A stretch of 64,000 nt of DNA, from assembly GCA_900155495.1 (NCBI GenBank), contig FTLJ01000165.1, positions 105,449-169,448 of the forward strand. The letters run 5' to 3'. Source of the stretch: Porogramme epimiltina (lineage: Eukaryota; Basidiomycota; Agaricomycetes; Polyporales; Polyporaceae). The translations under genes were made by a program, and so were the position numbers. The notes beneath the pieces are model-generated. The model saw only the letters and a program-made list of their open reading frames with translations. It ran no database searches and was not told where the DNA came from. Shown in pieces: positions 10,995-23,181 of this stretch (position 1 is the first letter of the stretch; the number at the start of each line of letters is the position of its first letter).

Positions 10995-12419
10995 CCTGGC
11001 TCACCATGGTCGCGGGGGCAGGGAGTGGAGAGAGGAGATGCAGCTAGGAGGGAGTATGGGCTACGGATGCCCTTTTGAAGCTACTCAAGTGCGTCCTTGT
11101 TCGATTCGCTGCTGCTGTTGACTGACCTGCGGCTTTGTCGCTCACAGAACATCTCACGGACGTCGCGTCACTCCGTTCACCACTGCTGCACCACACGATT
11201 TACATACACTCCTGTACTGTACCATGCCTTAGTAATCGCACCTCTCATGATCTCTTTTATTGCCAAAACTGCGAACTGTCGAATAGTCTGCATGTCTGAA
11301 CTGCGAGTGCCACAGCATCACGGTGCTGCACCCACTTCCGCTCGGCGGAACTGCTGACCGCGCCCCTTACAAGCAGGGACACTACCGATTCGATATGCAG
11401 CTCCACCTCACGACGCTCGTTGTCACAAGGATGGTAACATGCCCGCGACGTCCAAGCAAAGTCAAGCTGTCGACAATGGTGTTCCTCGACCACGCAGAGT
11501 AATCCCAGGATCCCCTTCCCGTCACCCATCCCAGCTCCACTTATAGCCCCCTTCCTTCGTGCCACCTGGTGTGGCCTCTCGATGGACATGTCACGATGTC
11601 ATTTGAAGTCTTGACTCTAAAATTACAGCGAACACGGACTTATAGTCCGCCACCCAACTTCGGAAACGATCAGGAGCCCATGACGCACAGCCCAACCCTC
11701 GCATCCCGTCCTTTACAACAGCATTGGAGTTTCAGATGAGTCGCAAAGGTCGGGCGTTGCAGTAATGTAGGCTCTATTCGAGCCGAAGTGTCACTTCGGC
11801 TAACAACAATTCTTGTAGTGACAACAATGCAGCCGACATGAGGGAGGATGTCACCTACGATCCCCTCATTCGAGTTCAGCACACGCTCACTTCCGGCGAG
11901 CAAACACCAATTCATGAGGCGTTGTACCTCAAGGTGGCCGGAGCTCACCATATTGTGCCACGGGTATGCGACACGTTGGAGCATCACGATAGCTGCAACC
12001 TACTCATGACCGGAATCCAGTCCCAAGGATTACCACCTCCAGCGGTAGCCGAAGGACATGGGTGGTGCGTGGTGAACCGGTGATCACTATATATATGAGC
12101 AGTCAATTGGTCGACTGACGGTATGTGGGACCGACCCGAGTAAACGTTCGCCGAACTCAGAATGATCTACTTTCACCACAGAAACAAATACGCCCTATGT
12201 GTACAGCCATTTAGTACTGGTACTCCCCATCGACTCTTACAACAGCCACGACAAACCCCTGAGTACATGTGACGAGTGTCTACGCCGCGTCTCAGCCGCT
12301 TTCACACGGTTTCTCCTTTCTTTTGTGGCGCTCTCACGACCATCGATCGTGGTCCTACGCGTCACTCTCCACAACCCGTCTATGTAAATCGAGAAGAGGC
12401 TCAGTCCGGGTACTCAACC
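10995..12419. other. Intergenic stretch between the TOM6-like gene and pepsin-like copy A
   Basis: I find no convincing gene here; the open frames are short and unrelated to the neighbours. The first 280 bp, the TOM6 3' flank, reappear in altered form at about 33704-33980, which helps show that unit D derives from this side of the locus. Confidence 0.5.
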
Positions 12420-14934
12420 ATGTCTACTCCCACAGCCGCCACATCTATGCTGGACGCCGACGGCATCTTCTTCCTCTTGGACCTCACGTCGCCTGGCTAT
12501 CACTCCGCCCACGAACGGGTCAGTGCCCACATCCTGCCACTGCACACCAGTTCTAACGCCAATGTCTAGTTTTTCTCTGACGCTAAATACAAAGGGTATC
12601 TTCAGGGTGCTCCGGATCCGGAGACAGATGCTCACAGCGTAAACACACCCTCATCTTCGTCAACATCGGCGGGTGTCACTGGACATAGTGATGTACGTCG
12701 ACCGATATTGAGGTTTCTCGCCCTTCAATCATCGATATACCAATATACCAGGTGTCCAGCGGCGATGAATCAGAGGGAGCTCAGCCCGCCGACGCCGACT
12801 TTGACGGCGATGAAGGAACGCATACATTACGCGCCCGCGTACCGGGAGGCCGCTCCAAGGTCACATTCCTCCCAGCGGAGGTTACACGCCCTACGTGGGA
12901 CCCCCACACGCTCTCCAGACGACGTACGTACCCCACGGCTGGGGTTGTATTGCATGTACTGACGCATCGTAGGGCTTTGCTATACCGCTATGATTGTAAG
13001 TTTGCCGCCAACGACGTCCTATCCGTCAACCTAACATGCGTGGGCTGTACAATCGTCTGCCAGATCGTCTCACAGGAAGATCCACAGAATCCTGATTGTC
13101 CGGAGCTAACGGTAGCCGAACTAGACTTGGACTCTGGTGCGTGTCTTGTCAGCGATTTTGCATTGATGGACAGTGTTTTCCCATCTGATTGCCTCCATTT
13201 TAGCCTCCCATGTGAGGTGAGAGAGTGAGCAATCTTTATGCAGTGTGGTGCCTGACGGCTTGACATCTTCTAGTTGGCTGTCGGGCGAGAGATACTGCCG
13301 CCTACTTGAACACGCTACTTTCCAAAAATGGAGATCCGGCACGGCGTTGTGCGTCGCAGACGCCCTTCCTCGGCATGGGCTCATAGGAAAGGATTCGCTT
13401 CCTACAACTTCCGGACGACCGATACAACGCATTGAGCACGGGGATGGAACCGCCGTCTGTACGTTCGTTGATGCCTTCGCGGTTTCGTTGTCGAATCTGA
13501 CCAATCGCGTAATATCATAGATGTCGGGATTTCTACCACCAAGTTCATGGCCAACGTGGGGTGTTACGATATGAAGTCAAGCTCTCGTCAGTGGGAGAAT
13601 GGATGGATGGATGGATTCTTTGCCATCGCATACGCGATGAGCGACACCATGAAAGACGATACCGTGCTCGGCACTCTGGCGTTGTCATTGGGAATGTGGG
13701 TGCATGTTTACCAACATGAGCGTATAAATGTAACGTTATATGTTCATGCAGGTCGCAACCACGATTCAAAGTCGATGACACCGTTCTAACGGTAAGTTAA
13801 CGTGACTTCCGAACGCACGATAACGACGAGTTTACCATACGTTGCGTAGGAAGAGGATGCCCCTAAAAGTTTCTCCTACTGCTTGCAAAGATTGATAAGA
13901 AAGAACATACGACCAGTAGGAGGCCTTTAAACATTTGAAGATTGACCGTACCCTGATGTGGTGGATCTCAGAACGCGGCGGACTTCGTTGCTTACTATGT
14001 ATGCACGCCCGCCCATGACCCGAAAGATCTCGTCGGGCGTCCATCAAAAACAGAGAAGAGATCGTGAGTCATTGTCTCGTTTTAACTCCAACGACTCTGC
14101 TCACAACCGTGTCGTATTGAAATCGTAGATTTATCGCATTCAACTCTTGGCCGTGCTCAGAGAACCTCAACCTCTCCGAGAAGATACCAGTGATCAAGAG
14201 TGCCTACTGGGAGCCGTTCCAGTGGGTGGTTGTGCTAAAGAAGATCGTTGTATCCGAGTATGATCAAGAAACGAAGGAATGGACAATACGAGGTGACGTC
14301 GTTCATACAGCGGGAAACGGTATTCCGACCCCAGTCCACGCTCTACTTGATTGCGGTGCGGCATCTTCTCAGTCTACTGGGGCCTACAACAACTTACGAG
14401 GTACTCCAGGGTCGAGTGTTTCTGAACTTCCCCTGGACATGGTCAAGAGACTGGTCGAGCTTATCGGTGGGAAGGTTGCTACTGCACGTGATCGACGACT
14501 CTACAAGTCCACGAAACCCATCTTTACGGTTCCACGGCGAATCAATGGCAACAAGCATAACTTAGGTATCACCTACCACTTCCAGGGTTTTACAACGGAG
14601 GATGTTGTGGTTCAGACACAAGCAACCTGGTTCATATCGGATGAGGAAGGCAACGGTTTAATCGGAGCTAGAGAAGCACAGCCACTTGTCAATGAAAACG
14701 GAATGCCATTACCGCCACAGGCAGGTGTCGCGAGCTTTGGCATCGTACGTGCTGTGTACTCTACCTGATCTCCGACGCTGATATGGTCGACCTTAGAACT
14801 GGTTTAATTCTCTGATTGTCGCGATGTTCGACCGTCTGGAGGACCCCTATGTTAGGCTCGACCGACAGTCGAAGGACAACCATACACTCCCTCAGTTTGT
14901 ATTTGACCGGCAGGCACAAAACTATCCTCGTTAA
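12420..14934 (+). CDS. Pepsin-like (A1) protein, copy A
   Basis: Thirteen exons join in frame to about 610 residues: 12420-12518, 12570-12692, 12752-12927, 12973-13136, 13204-13216, 13274-13458, 13521-13695, 13752-13791, 13850-13915, 13972-14063, 14129-14355, 14410-14744, 14797-14934. The layout is that of a bilobed pepsin: an acidic Ser-rich N-terminal region, the first catalytic loop LDSASHVSW (on a 13-nt microexon), a GFFAIAYAM segment, DFVAYYVC, FIAFN...KIPVI, the second loop ALLDCGSSVSELPLDMV, TWFISDE and NWFNSLIVAMFD. Aspartates are kept, but the motifs are D-S-A and D-C-G. There is no signal peptide and no membrane helix, so a cytosolic place is likely. It ends 186 bp from F-box3, tail-to-tail. 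It is the best-resolved member of the family. Confidence 0.82.
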
Positions 14935-15120
14935 GCTCCTTGTCATATGACGGTTGTGTGCAGGTGTAGTAAAAGGCGAGGAATTAATAGATGGGAAGCG
15001 ATATGGTTGGAGAATACGTTGATAATGCCGGAGTTAGAGCGGACTACTTGGTAACACAAGTCTGTTAACTTCGAAACACAATGAAGAAACGAGGAGAGCT
15101 CGAAACGTCGACGCCAAAAT

Positions 15121-16869
15121 TCAGTGCGGTGGAAAGCGTGAATACAATATAGCATCTATACAGTGGCCATGGCTATCTCGAATCACCTCGTAGCGTTGCC
15201 AATACGTGTCAGTTGTGAATGGTAATAGGTCTACGTACTCAAGTGTTGGGCCCAACGTAAGAGCAACGAGTCGCGCAGCATCGTCATGACTTCCTGTCAC
15301 CCATCCTATTCGAAAGGACGCGAGATTGTCCTCCGCATCGGTATTCGTAACCAAATCCGCCATCACAGCGTTGTGTGGGTGTCCGCCAGGCCAGTCAAGG
15401 TGTATACGGAATATGCGTAAAGCTGCGAGAGGCGATAAAAGACGGCAAAGAACTCCCTATATAGACAGCAGGCTCGAAGCTTCAGTGCTGGGGTGGTCGC
15501 GAACAGTTAAGGATTACCCACCAGTGGAAGTTCCGCGGCGTTCGTGGGGCGGTATCTGCAGAGCTCCAATACCTCGAGAAATGGAAACGCGGATACGAGA
15601 TGAAGGAGGAGGACTTCTTCCGAGCTATCCGCGCGGTATTCGACCTCGAGATGACGTAGATATGGAGTTCGGCAAGAGTGCAATAACTTGAGGACTTCAG
15701 AGGCCGATGGAAGCGGGCAGTGCCATTTCAGTGGCTCCTCTTCTTCGTCGGAAAATAACGCTCCTCGTTCTACATTCCAGAACCGTGGGTAGCACTGGAT
15801 ACCGAGGAATCGCATACTATTCTGCGGGAGGTGTTCCCAGAGTTGATCGTCGTCGCCAACGTGGGGATTCGTGACGGTGAGCTTTTCCAGCTCTGGCCAA
15901 GGGAACTCCATAGAAAGGCATCTGGGCCACACTGGCTGAGAGTCATAGCCGAGAGGGCAAGCAAGGTGAAGATTGAGGACGCGGAGCCTGGGCATGCGGC
16001 CGAATATGGATACATAGGGGGTGTTGACGGGAGCCTCTGGTTCCCCATACAGCGTCAATTCACGGAGACATGGCCAATCCTTCCTGGAGAGCTTTTGAAG
16101 AGGCGTGTATTCAATGGGGAGTTCAAGCTCCTCCACGAAGCGGTGGAACTTGGGAACGAGGATTTTGAGGAAGGCAGCCTCAGAAGGATATTTCCGCGGC
16201 GGCGGACGAAGTTGGTAGAGATAGTACTTGAAAGAGAGGATGTGGGAGAGGTTCATGCGAATGCGCTCCACGACCAGATCTTCCGGCTGGTACAAATAAA
16301 CGTAGCTGGTGAAATGCCGGACGTGACGGTCTGATAGGATGGCGAGAAGAATAGGGAGTGGAACGACCGTTCCTCTTTCGACGTTCGATATGAAGTACTT
16401 GTCATGTTCGACTACGACCCTTTCCAATAAAGGCATACTTGACAGAAGTTCCTTGAGAGTGATGCTGGCGCTGTCTTCGGGCTTGTGGTACGTGCCTCCC
16501 CGAGGGGAGCTCGGCCATTCTCTTGATACAGACCACATGTAGTCAAACGGCGCGTGAAGTTGCAAGACCCTTCTGAGAGTTACTTCATGTGTTCCAACTG
16601 AAGGCAACAGCGAGCACATACCGCACAAATTTCCAGAGAGAATATTCCAGGACGTAGTCCGCTAGATCCGACGACAATATTTGGGCCTTGATCCAACTCC
16701 TTCGGAAAAGCGTACCCATACAGATCCGTCTAATCCTTTTGCATGTCAATGATAAGGGGCGTAAGCCTTTACGCGGCCTGAGCTCCTCAAAAATTTGGAG
16801 CAGAACGTCTTCGTCGAGTTCAAGGATGCTTCTTCGAAGGCCAACGCGAGTCTCGTCGATTGGGTGCAT
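15121..16869 (-). CDS. F-box/LRR-like protein 3 (F-box3)
   Basis: Exons 16622-16869, 15522-16572 and 15121-15456 give about 544 residues. The F-box is near residues 17-60 (ELDEDVLLQIFEELRP, then LRPLSLTCKRI). Introns of 49 and 65 nt fall at the two positions shared by all copies. The long middle part has leucine-rich repeats and the shared pieces RKDWPCLREL and FPWPELE. The C-terminal exon has the family end (IFRIHLDWP, then a YEVIRDSHG-like segment). It is convergent with pepsin-like copy A. Proposed role: SCF substrate receptor, by family. Confidence 0.83.
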
Positions 16870-17220
16870 TTGAACTAATACTCTACAAGAATACGTAGGT
16901 CATCGTTTGTTCGCGCCCATTCGCTCAATACGGGAAGGTATATTGGTCAGCTTACAAATAATGCTAGTGGAAGTGCTAGAGTCCAAGAGTCTCAGCTTGC
17001 CGTGGGTTGAAAACGTTGAAACTTGAGAGGCTTGCAGGGCACTCCCGATGTTCGTCAGTCGATGACGCAGCAGTCTTCGGGGTCTTCCTTTGTATTTGGG
17101 CGCCTTATGTTAGACCGTCCTCGTCTTCGTCCTCGACGCCATCGCCGTCACACCCTCATCGCAGTCCTTTGCCCTGCCTCACCAGAGCTGCTCTGTTCTA
17201 AGACCCTTGATTCACCCTCA

Positions 17221-19150
17221 TGGCGACATCATCCACCGAGTCGCGGGCTGCCCTTCTACAATCCAAGCTTCTTGCCGCCTACTTCCACACCGCTGCCCCA
17301 AGGACTGCTCGATAACAAGGCAGGAAGGGACCCTGGAATGAAGCTTGAAAAGAGCGCATCTCCTCCCGCAACAAAGCATGAAGGCCACCATCATATTGGC
17401 TGAGCACAGCCAGAAGACCGTGCGCCCATTCAGCAGGTCTTGCATCGACAACAAGATCTCAGGCTCCCACCTTCACCAAGATATTGTGACGGCTGGGGCC
17501 GTACGCCCGACGGTGTATCATAAATACTGTCAAGCTTTTGGGTTCTTTCCCGCTCCGCACTCCCCCGACCGGACTCAGTCGTAGCGTGCTTCCACACAAT
17601 CGCGCCCTGCTTCCACTGCGACACCACAAAAACGGCGCCCTCTCGCACGCGCCTCGTCAAGGACCTCTGACCGACATTACCGCACAAGTCCGCAAAGTAC
17701 GATGTCGCGTCAAAAGAGACGAGTGTTGGCTAGAAGGGCCTCCCCGCAAGCCTCAAGTCGTCGGCCCGCCACACCGTACCGCCAGGCCCTCCTTGCGTCC
17801 GAGACCGGCTTCGGCAAGTCCATTGCGTACCTCCTCCATCTCCTCCAGGACCTCTAGCAGCTCGAGCTCTGCGGCAGGCAGCGCCCAGGCCCGGCGTCGA
17901 CACTCACCGCGCGATGAACCCCTGTGCGCTAGCCCTCACGCCGACGCACGAGCTCTCTTGTCAGCTCTCAGGGCTCGCAAAGGAGCTACTGCACCCCACG
18001 AAGCTGTGCGTGCTCTGCACGAACGTGGTGTCACGCAGGAACGTATCTGCGGCCAAGATGGCGGACGCGCTCGCCGAACACGGCGCTTCAAGCCGTCGGA
18101 GGTGTTCAAGTTCGGGGTGCTCCCAGCAGGCCCTCTCCATCGATGTGGTCGTGGGCACGCCGCCAAAGCTGCTCGAGCTCATGCGTGGTCGCGGGTAGGA
18201 CTGAGACGCCGACGCAAGAGTGGGAGGAAAGAGGAGAGAAGGAGAGGCATAGGCACAGGATGGTGTAGTAGGCGAGGCGTCGATGGGTCTGGCGAACATT
18301 GAGTGGGTTGTGGTGGACGAGGCAGGCGTTCTCTTCGGTGCGTCTCACCCGTCGTTCACCCCCCCCCTGGTCTAACCTCTCTCTCTAGATCCGGACTTCC
18401 ATGAATCTACTCGCAGCATCCTCGACGAGATTTCCGTCACGCACGGCCACCCCTTCCCACCAGCCTCTCCCTCTCCGGCAATACCCGTTCCACCTAGTTT
18501 TCACCTCCGCCACGATCCCCTCCGCGCTAGCGGCCGACCTCGACGCGCACCACCCCGTGCTTACGCGCCTCGCCCCTTCCCCGGCGTTCCTTGCGACTGA
18601 GAACGTGAGATGCACGGGCGGGAACCGAGTTACGGGTATCGCACGCTAGGTGTAGACCGACGACGCGCCACGCGGCATGAGCCTCTCCAAAGTCTTCGTG
18701 TTCAGCGACGAGGACCGCACGCGCCGATGCCCTGGAGGTGCACGTGACGGAGAAAGGCGTCGTGCGAGGGTCCCTCCGCCCGCGCGACGTGGCCCCTGCC
18801 CCTGCCCCTACCCCTTACCCTACCCCGGCTGCGACGCTGCTGCAGGACGTGGTGGCGACGTCGTACGTGCCGATTGCGATTTCGCTGCTCTCTCGCGGAC
18901 TCGACTTCGCCCAAAGTGTGCAATACGTGCTCATTGTCGACGGGCCGCACAACATGGTCGACTCCCTGCACCGCGCGGGCCATTCGCGTGAGTGGGCGCG
19001 GCGGACAAGATTGGGAAGACGAGCGGGTACGGGGTGGAGAAGGCGCATGTCGTGCGGCGCAAGGTCGGCGCACTCGCTGCGCGATCATACCCAGCGTTGG
19101 GTGCCGAGACGAGCGTGGGCAGAAGGTGGGGGGTTACTGGTATTTGCACC
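17221..19150 (+). pseudogene. MRH4 pseudogene, unit B
   Basis: The start region SRAALLQSK matches MRH4 but meets a stop within about 30 codons, and later parts lie in shifting frames. Recognisable pieces include ELSCQLSGLAKELL, RRNVSAAKMADAL, VVVGTPPKLLELM and, for motif II, DEAG in place of DEAD. The segment encoding roughly 70 residues before Walker A is missing. The parental intron (about 18337-18390) is kept, so the copy arose by DNA duplication, not retroposition. The doubled presequence seen in MRH4 is present, so that doubling came first. No functional helicase can be made. Confidence 0.85.
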
Positions 19151-19484
19151 TATTCTGGTACAAGGATAATCGTCTAATTGTGTGCATAGTGAACAATAAT
19201 ATCACTACTTTTAGGACTCCAACTTTGGTACCTAACATTTTCATCGCCGAGCTCAACATCATAAATGGTGAACTGAGAATGGTGTGCCCTAAACCTCAAG
19301 CCACCCTTCAGCACGAGTCAGCGCTATATTATCTATGGTGTCAAGAGTCATTTTGGACACCGTTTGTGAGGGATTGGGTTGCCTTTCTGCTCCGAGTCAT
19401 CTCGGCTCTCCGTCACTCGCTTCACCCGCTTCGAGTCATCCCCGAGAATTCTGGAAGAGTTGAGAACCTCCCGGTCACACCGTA

Positions 19485-20110
19485 AGTCCCAGTCAGAGAT
19501 GGAAGGCCAACTCAGCTGACGATAACAGGTGCAGGCCGGAGATCCTCGTAGACGGTACTGGAATCACACCAGATCCGCGTGGAGGACGATTCAACCCCAC
19601 GCCCTTCGTCCAGCCGGTCGGACCGAGTGCCAAAATTGCGGAGGCAGGCTTAGGCGGGCATGATGCGTCGTACCTCGGCATTATTGTATGCGCATAATAA
19701 CAATCTGGGTTCGCAGTCTGGATTGTAGTGGCGAAACTGGTCAGGCGGCCGTCACCCATGTGTGTCATGTGGGATCATCGATGACAAGCAGCACTACCTG
19801 TGAGTACCCTGATTACTACACGGCCGTGGAAACACCTCCAGCCCCTGATTGTCATGTATTCTAGGGTCCTTGGGTAGTACTAGAACCCCCCCCCCCTCCC
19901 GAGATGTTGTCGGACATCCGATGAGGATGCAACACGTTGGGGCGCGATGGTTCTCGAACACTCATTTGAACTACACGTGGACGGCTTCGCTCGGCGGCTG
20001 CGCCAGTTACGGTTCTCCTGCACTCGGGCACCTCCAACTCAAGCACGGGTGGCTTGTGGCGACCCTCTCATGAACGGTTTACTGACCAAATAACATGAAC
20101 CGCCAGCTCC
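19485..20110 (+). repeat. Conserved block, copy in unit B
   Basis: About 375-600 bp lie between the MRH4 pseudogene flank and the pepsin-like gene, almost the same as 27715-28345 in unit C and absent from the left arm. It has an intron-like stretch (GTAAGT at about 19482, CAG at about 19530), then an open stretch with PEILVDGTGITPDPRGG. I do not recognise the product. It could be an exon of an unknown or dead gene, an element inserted before the B/C duplication, or the 5' region of the pepsin-like gene. Confidence 0.55.
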
Positions 20111-20274
20111 AGCCCCCTTTCAGAAATCTCTCCGATGTACCAGCACAACCGTCACGGCGGTTTTAAGCAACGTAAGTGCCACAAAGCAGACGAACCGCAT
20201 TGGTTTTCGCCGTGCTGGCCAATCCCGGCCGTAATCCGCACAAATTCCAATCCCCGGTTCTGTTGCGGCGCCTC

Positions 20275-23082
20275 ATGTCGCCACTATCGACTCCGTCGGC
20301 TGGCGAACAGCTGCAGGTCTTCTTATCATACACATCTCTGACGCCCGCAGGTGCCCCTTCTCAGGAATATAGTGCCACGCCACAGCAACTCGTCCGCCGT
20401 TCTCCTGACTGCGACCTCTGCTGCCATCATTACTATCTTCACTGCTGCTGCCGTCACAGTTGTTATGATGGCCCAGTCTTCCCTCGGCGGTGAGGATCTC
20501 CGGGGCGTCTTGTACCTCACTCCGCCCAAGCCCCAATTCGCGGTCATGCGCGTAAGTATTTCATACGCTTTAACACTACACGTCTTGACACGTGATCTAT
20601 CTTCTTTAAGCGTGCGTACGATCTCAAGCGTTACGGATTTGAGCTCGACGTCGAAGATGAGAAGGAGCCTTCTCCCGTAGTTCCTGAGTCGCGTTTTCCT
20701 TCCCACAGCTCCACCGCCGTGCGCGGCAGCGTAGGGCACACCAAAAACGTACGTGCACGACTAAATCAACATTCCGATGCAGTGATTCACACGCTTTCTA
20801 TGAACACTCAGAAATTTGACCTTAGCGATTCCGAGGAAGACGATTCTGCCAGCTCGGCTTCCGAGACGGACGCATCCGACTCCAGCCCAGTAGTATCTAT
20901 ACTACCATCTATACACGTCAGTGAACGTGGCATAGCCACGGACGTGCACATGAAGCGGCCGATTCCCAAAGAGATCCACCATAAGAAGCTCACCAGAGAA
21001 GGTAACTATTCCACAGGTTATACGCATTCATCGGGAGAACTGATTGGTGTGACTATGCATTGCGGAAGTGATGACCTATACCGTATACATGGTATGGCTC
21101 CTGTCCCACCACCAGCCACCACAATATTAGCTCATGCTGTAGATTTGTTCTTGTAGGATGTACGCCACAAGGAGGAGCCTGATGACCCAGATGATGAAGA
21201 CATTGCCGTAGATACAGTCGTGCTTGCCATAGACCCTGGTAGGTCTCGTTTGGGAGCATGTCAATACCATACGTTCACACACTCGACCTCTGCATTATAG
21301 TTTCAAGCGTCAGGTGAGAACCCGATCTACACCATTCATGCTCACTGTTGTGTTCAGCTACCTGACTATGAATCATCTACGATAGCTGGGCCAGAGGAAA
21401 TGGTTATTGCCGTCTGACCGAGGACGGGAAGTTAGAGTCATGCGCCACACTTCGTTATACACCGCCCTCCGGTCCGGTTACCGACCACAACCTGAACCCA
21501 CTGGATACCTCCGGTCCCCCGGATTCGAGTGGACTACAGATCGTGGAAGTTAAATACTTGGACCAAACTACCCTTCGCACGTCTTGTCATCAATACGATA
21601 GCCGAATTGACACGCTGACGGCTTATCCCGCAGTCGCAGCTATCCCTACGACCAAGTATGACGTTGAGCTATGCCTTCATGATGTCCGGATGCCTTCTTC
21701 CTCCAGAGCAGTGATTATTCCCTGTTTCTTCGCTGTGGCGTATGCCCTGAACGATCGAGTAATTTACGACGCGACCGACGGAGTATTGGGGTTGTCGCGT
21801 AGAACGTAAGTTTATACTTCGCCAGACACTCCGCGATTTGGCATATATGTATGTAACCTCCATCTCCAGGATACAGGACGGTTTCAAACAAAACGGAAAA
21901 GCTCTCACGGTACGAGCGAAACCACTGTCGAGCGCGAGACGCAGGCTAATCGCATGCCTCGGCACAGGATACAGAAGCACCGATGAGCTTCATAGAGCGT
22001 ATGCGCAAGCTTGCATTATTACCCACGGAGGATCCGGTACTCCGCTCACGGGAACAGGCATTTTCTTTCCTGCGGCTTATACGCACTTTCCTGCAGGACG
22101 ACACCTTCGCCGTATATTACGCATGCGTTCCTGAGACGCAGAACAAACACTTATTTCCAGAGGTGAAACCGTGAGTCTCATGCCTGCTTAGTGACTGAGT
22201 TATCCCAAGTCTCACGCATATAAAGGTTCATTTCGTTCGGCGACTGCCCTAGCACGCAGCATGCCGAATTCTCGCTAGATATTCCGGTAATTAACGACAG
22301 CCGTTGGGGACAATTCAAGTGGGTTGTGGGCCTGAAGAAGTTGGTCGTGAAACGTTTGTCATCGATTTCAAAATCCAAGGAAACAACATGGAGCACGTTA
22401 GGCGAAGTCGTGTGTACCTCAAGGGATAGCGACCCCAAGACTGTCCCTTTGCTTCTTGACTGTGGTGGGTTCCTTCTCGTTCCCGGTCTTGGGGTTATAC
22501 ATAGTCACGTTGCGTATCAATAGGAACGAGCACTTCCCAGCTTCCCGAAGTGATGGTGGATAAGCTCGCAGATCTATTCGGAGCGACGCGTAACACCGCA
22601 ACCGTATCTGGAGATGGCCGCACAAACTGGCGTCCTGCTTTCACGCTCCCATCGGATCTGGACAAGAACGACTTCTGGATCGTTTACTACTTCCAGGGTA
22701 GGGATCCCAACAATGACGTCGAAGTGTATGGGCGACCGTGGTGGTTTCTATCGGATGACGATGGTGATGGCCTAATCTGGCCTTTCCAAGGCTTTGGCAA
22801 GCCCGCGCTTGCATCCATTCGTGCCCCTGTGGCAGCTGCAACTGCATCTTCCAATACCACAGATGGCGGAGTGCATTCCAGTCAGGATGTAGACGACGAC
22901 CACGGAATTTTCGGAATTGTGAGTGCAACTCTGTATCCCGGCACTCTTGTCATCTTATCAATACTGCCTTATCTCAGAACTTCTTTAACTCAATGATAGT
23001 CGGCACATTCGACGCGCCCCAAGATGCCTTTGTTCGCTTGCGTCGAATGGAAGATGATAATCATTCGCTGCCCCCGCTGTAA
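20275..23082 (+). CDS. Membrane-anchored pepsin-like (A1) protein, copy B
   Basis: Fourteen exons join in frame to about 668 residues: 20275-20316, 20351-20551, 20611-20748, 20812-21091, 21191-21238, 21301-21313, 21386-21576, 21634-21805, 21870-21909, 21968-22036, 22097-22170, 22226-22464, 22524-22918, 22978-23082. Near residues 33-56 is a hydrophobic helix (IITIFTAAAVTVVMMA) without a cleavable start, suggesting a type II membrane protein; copies A and L lack it. Then come an acidic Ser/Asp-rich linker, the first loop IDPVSSVSW, IPCFFAVAYAL with DGVLGLS, SFGDCPS, the second loop LLDCGTSTSQLP, WWFLSDD and NFFNSMIVGTFD. The intron after 21576 appears to start with GC rather than GT. The first exon and its 34-nt intron are the least sure part. 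It ends 99 bp from F-box4, tail-to-tail. Confidence 0.75.
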
Positions 23083-23181
23083 GAAGATGTTTCTAGACGA
23101 CAATATGACCATAGTGCGAAGTAGGAGACTATGAACGCGTAGGAGTATAGAATGTACATCGCGAAGTGTCAGTGGCCACGG

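Noticed and set aside
19640..19700. CaaX-type pheromone precursor ending in the conserved block
   Set aside because: The open stretch ends VCA with Cys two residues from the end, not a CaaX motif, and there is no receptor gene nearby.
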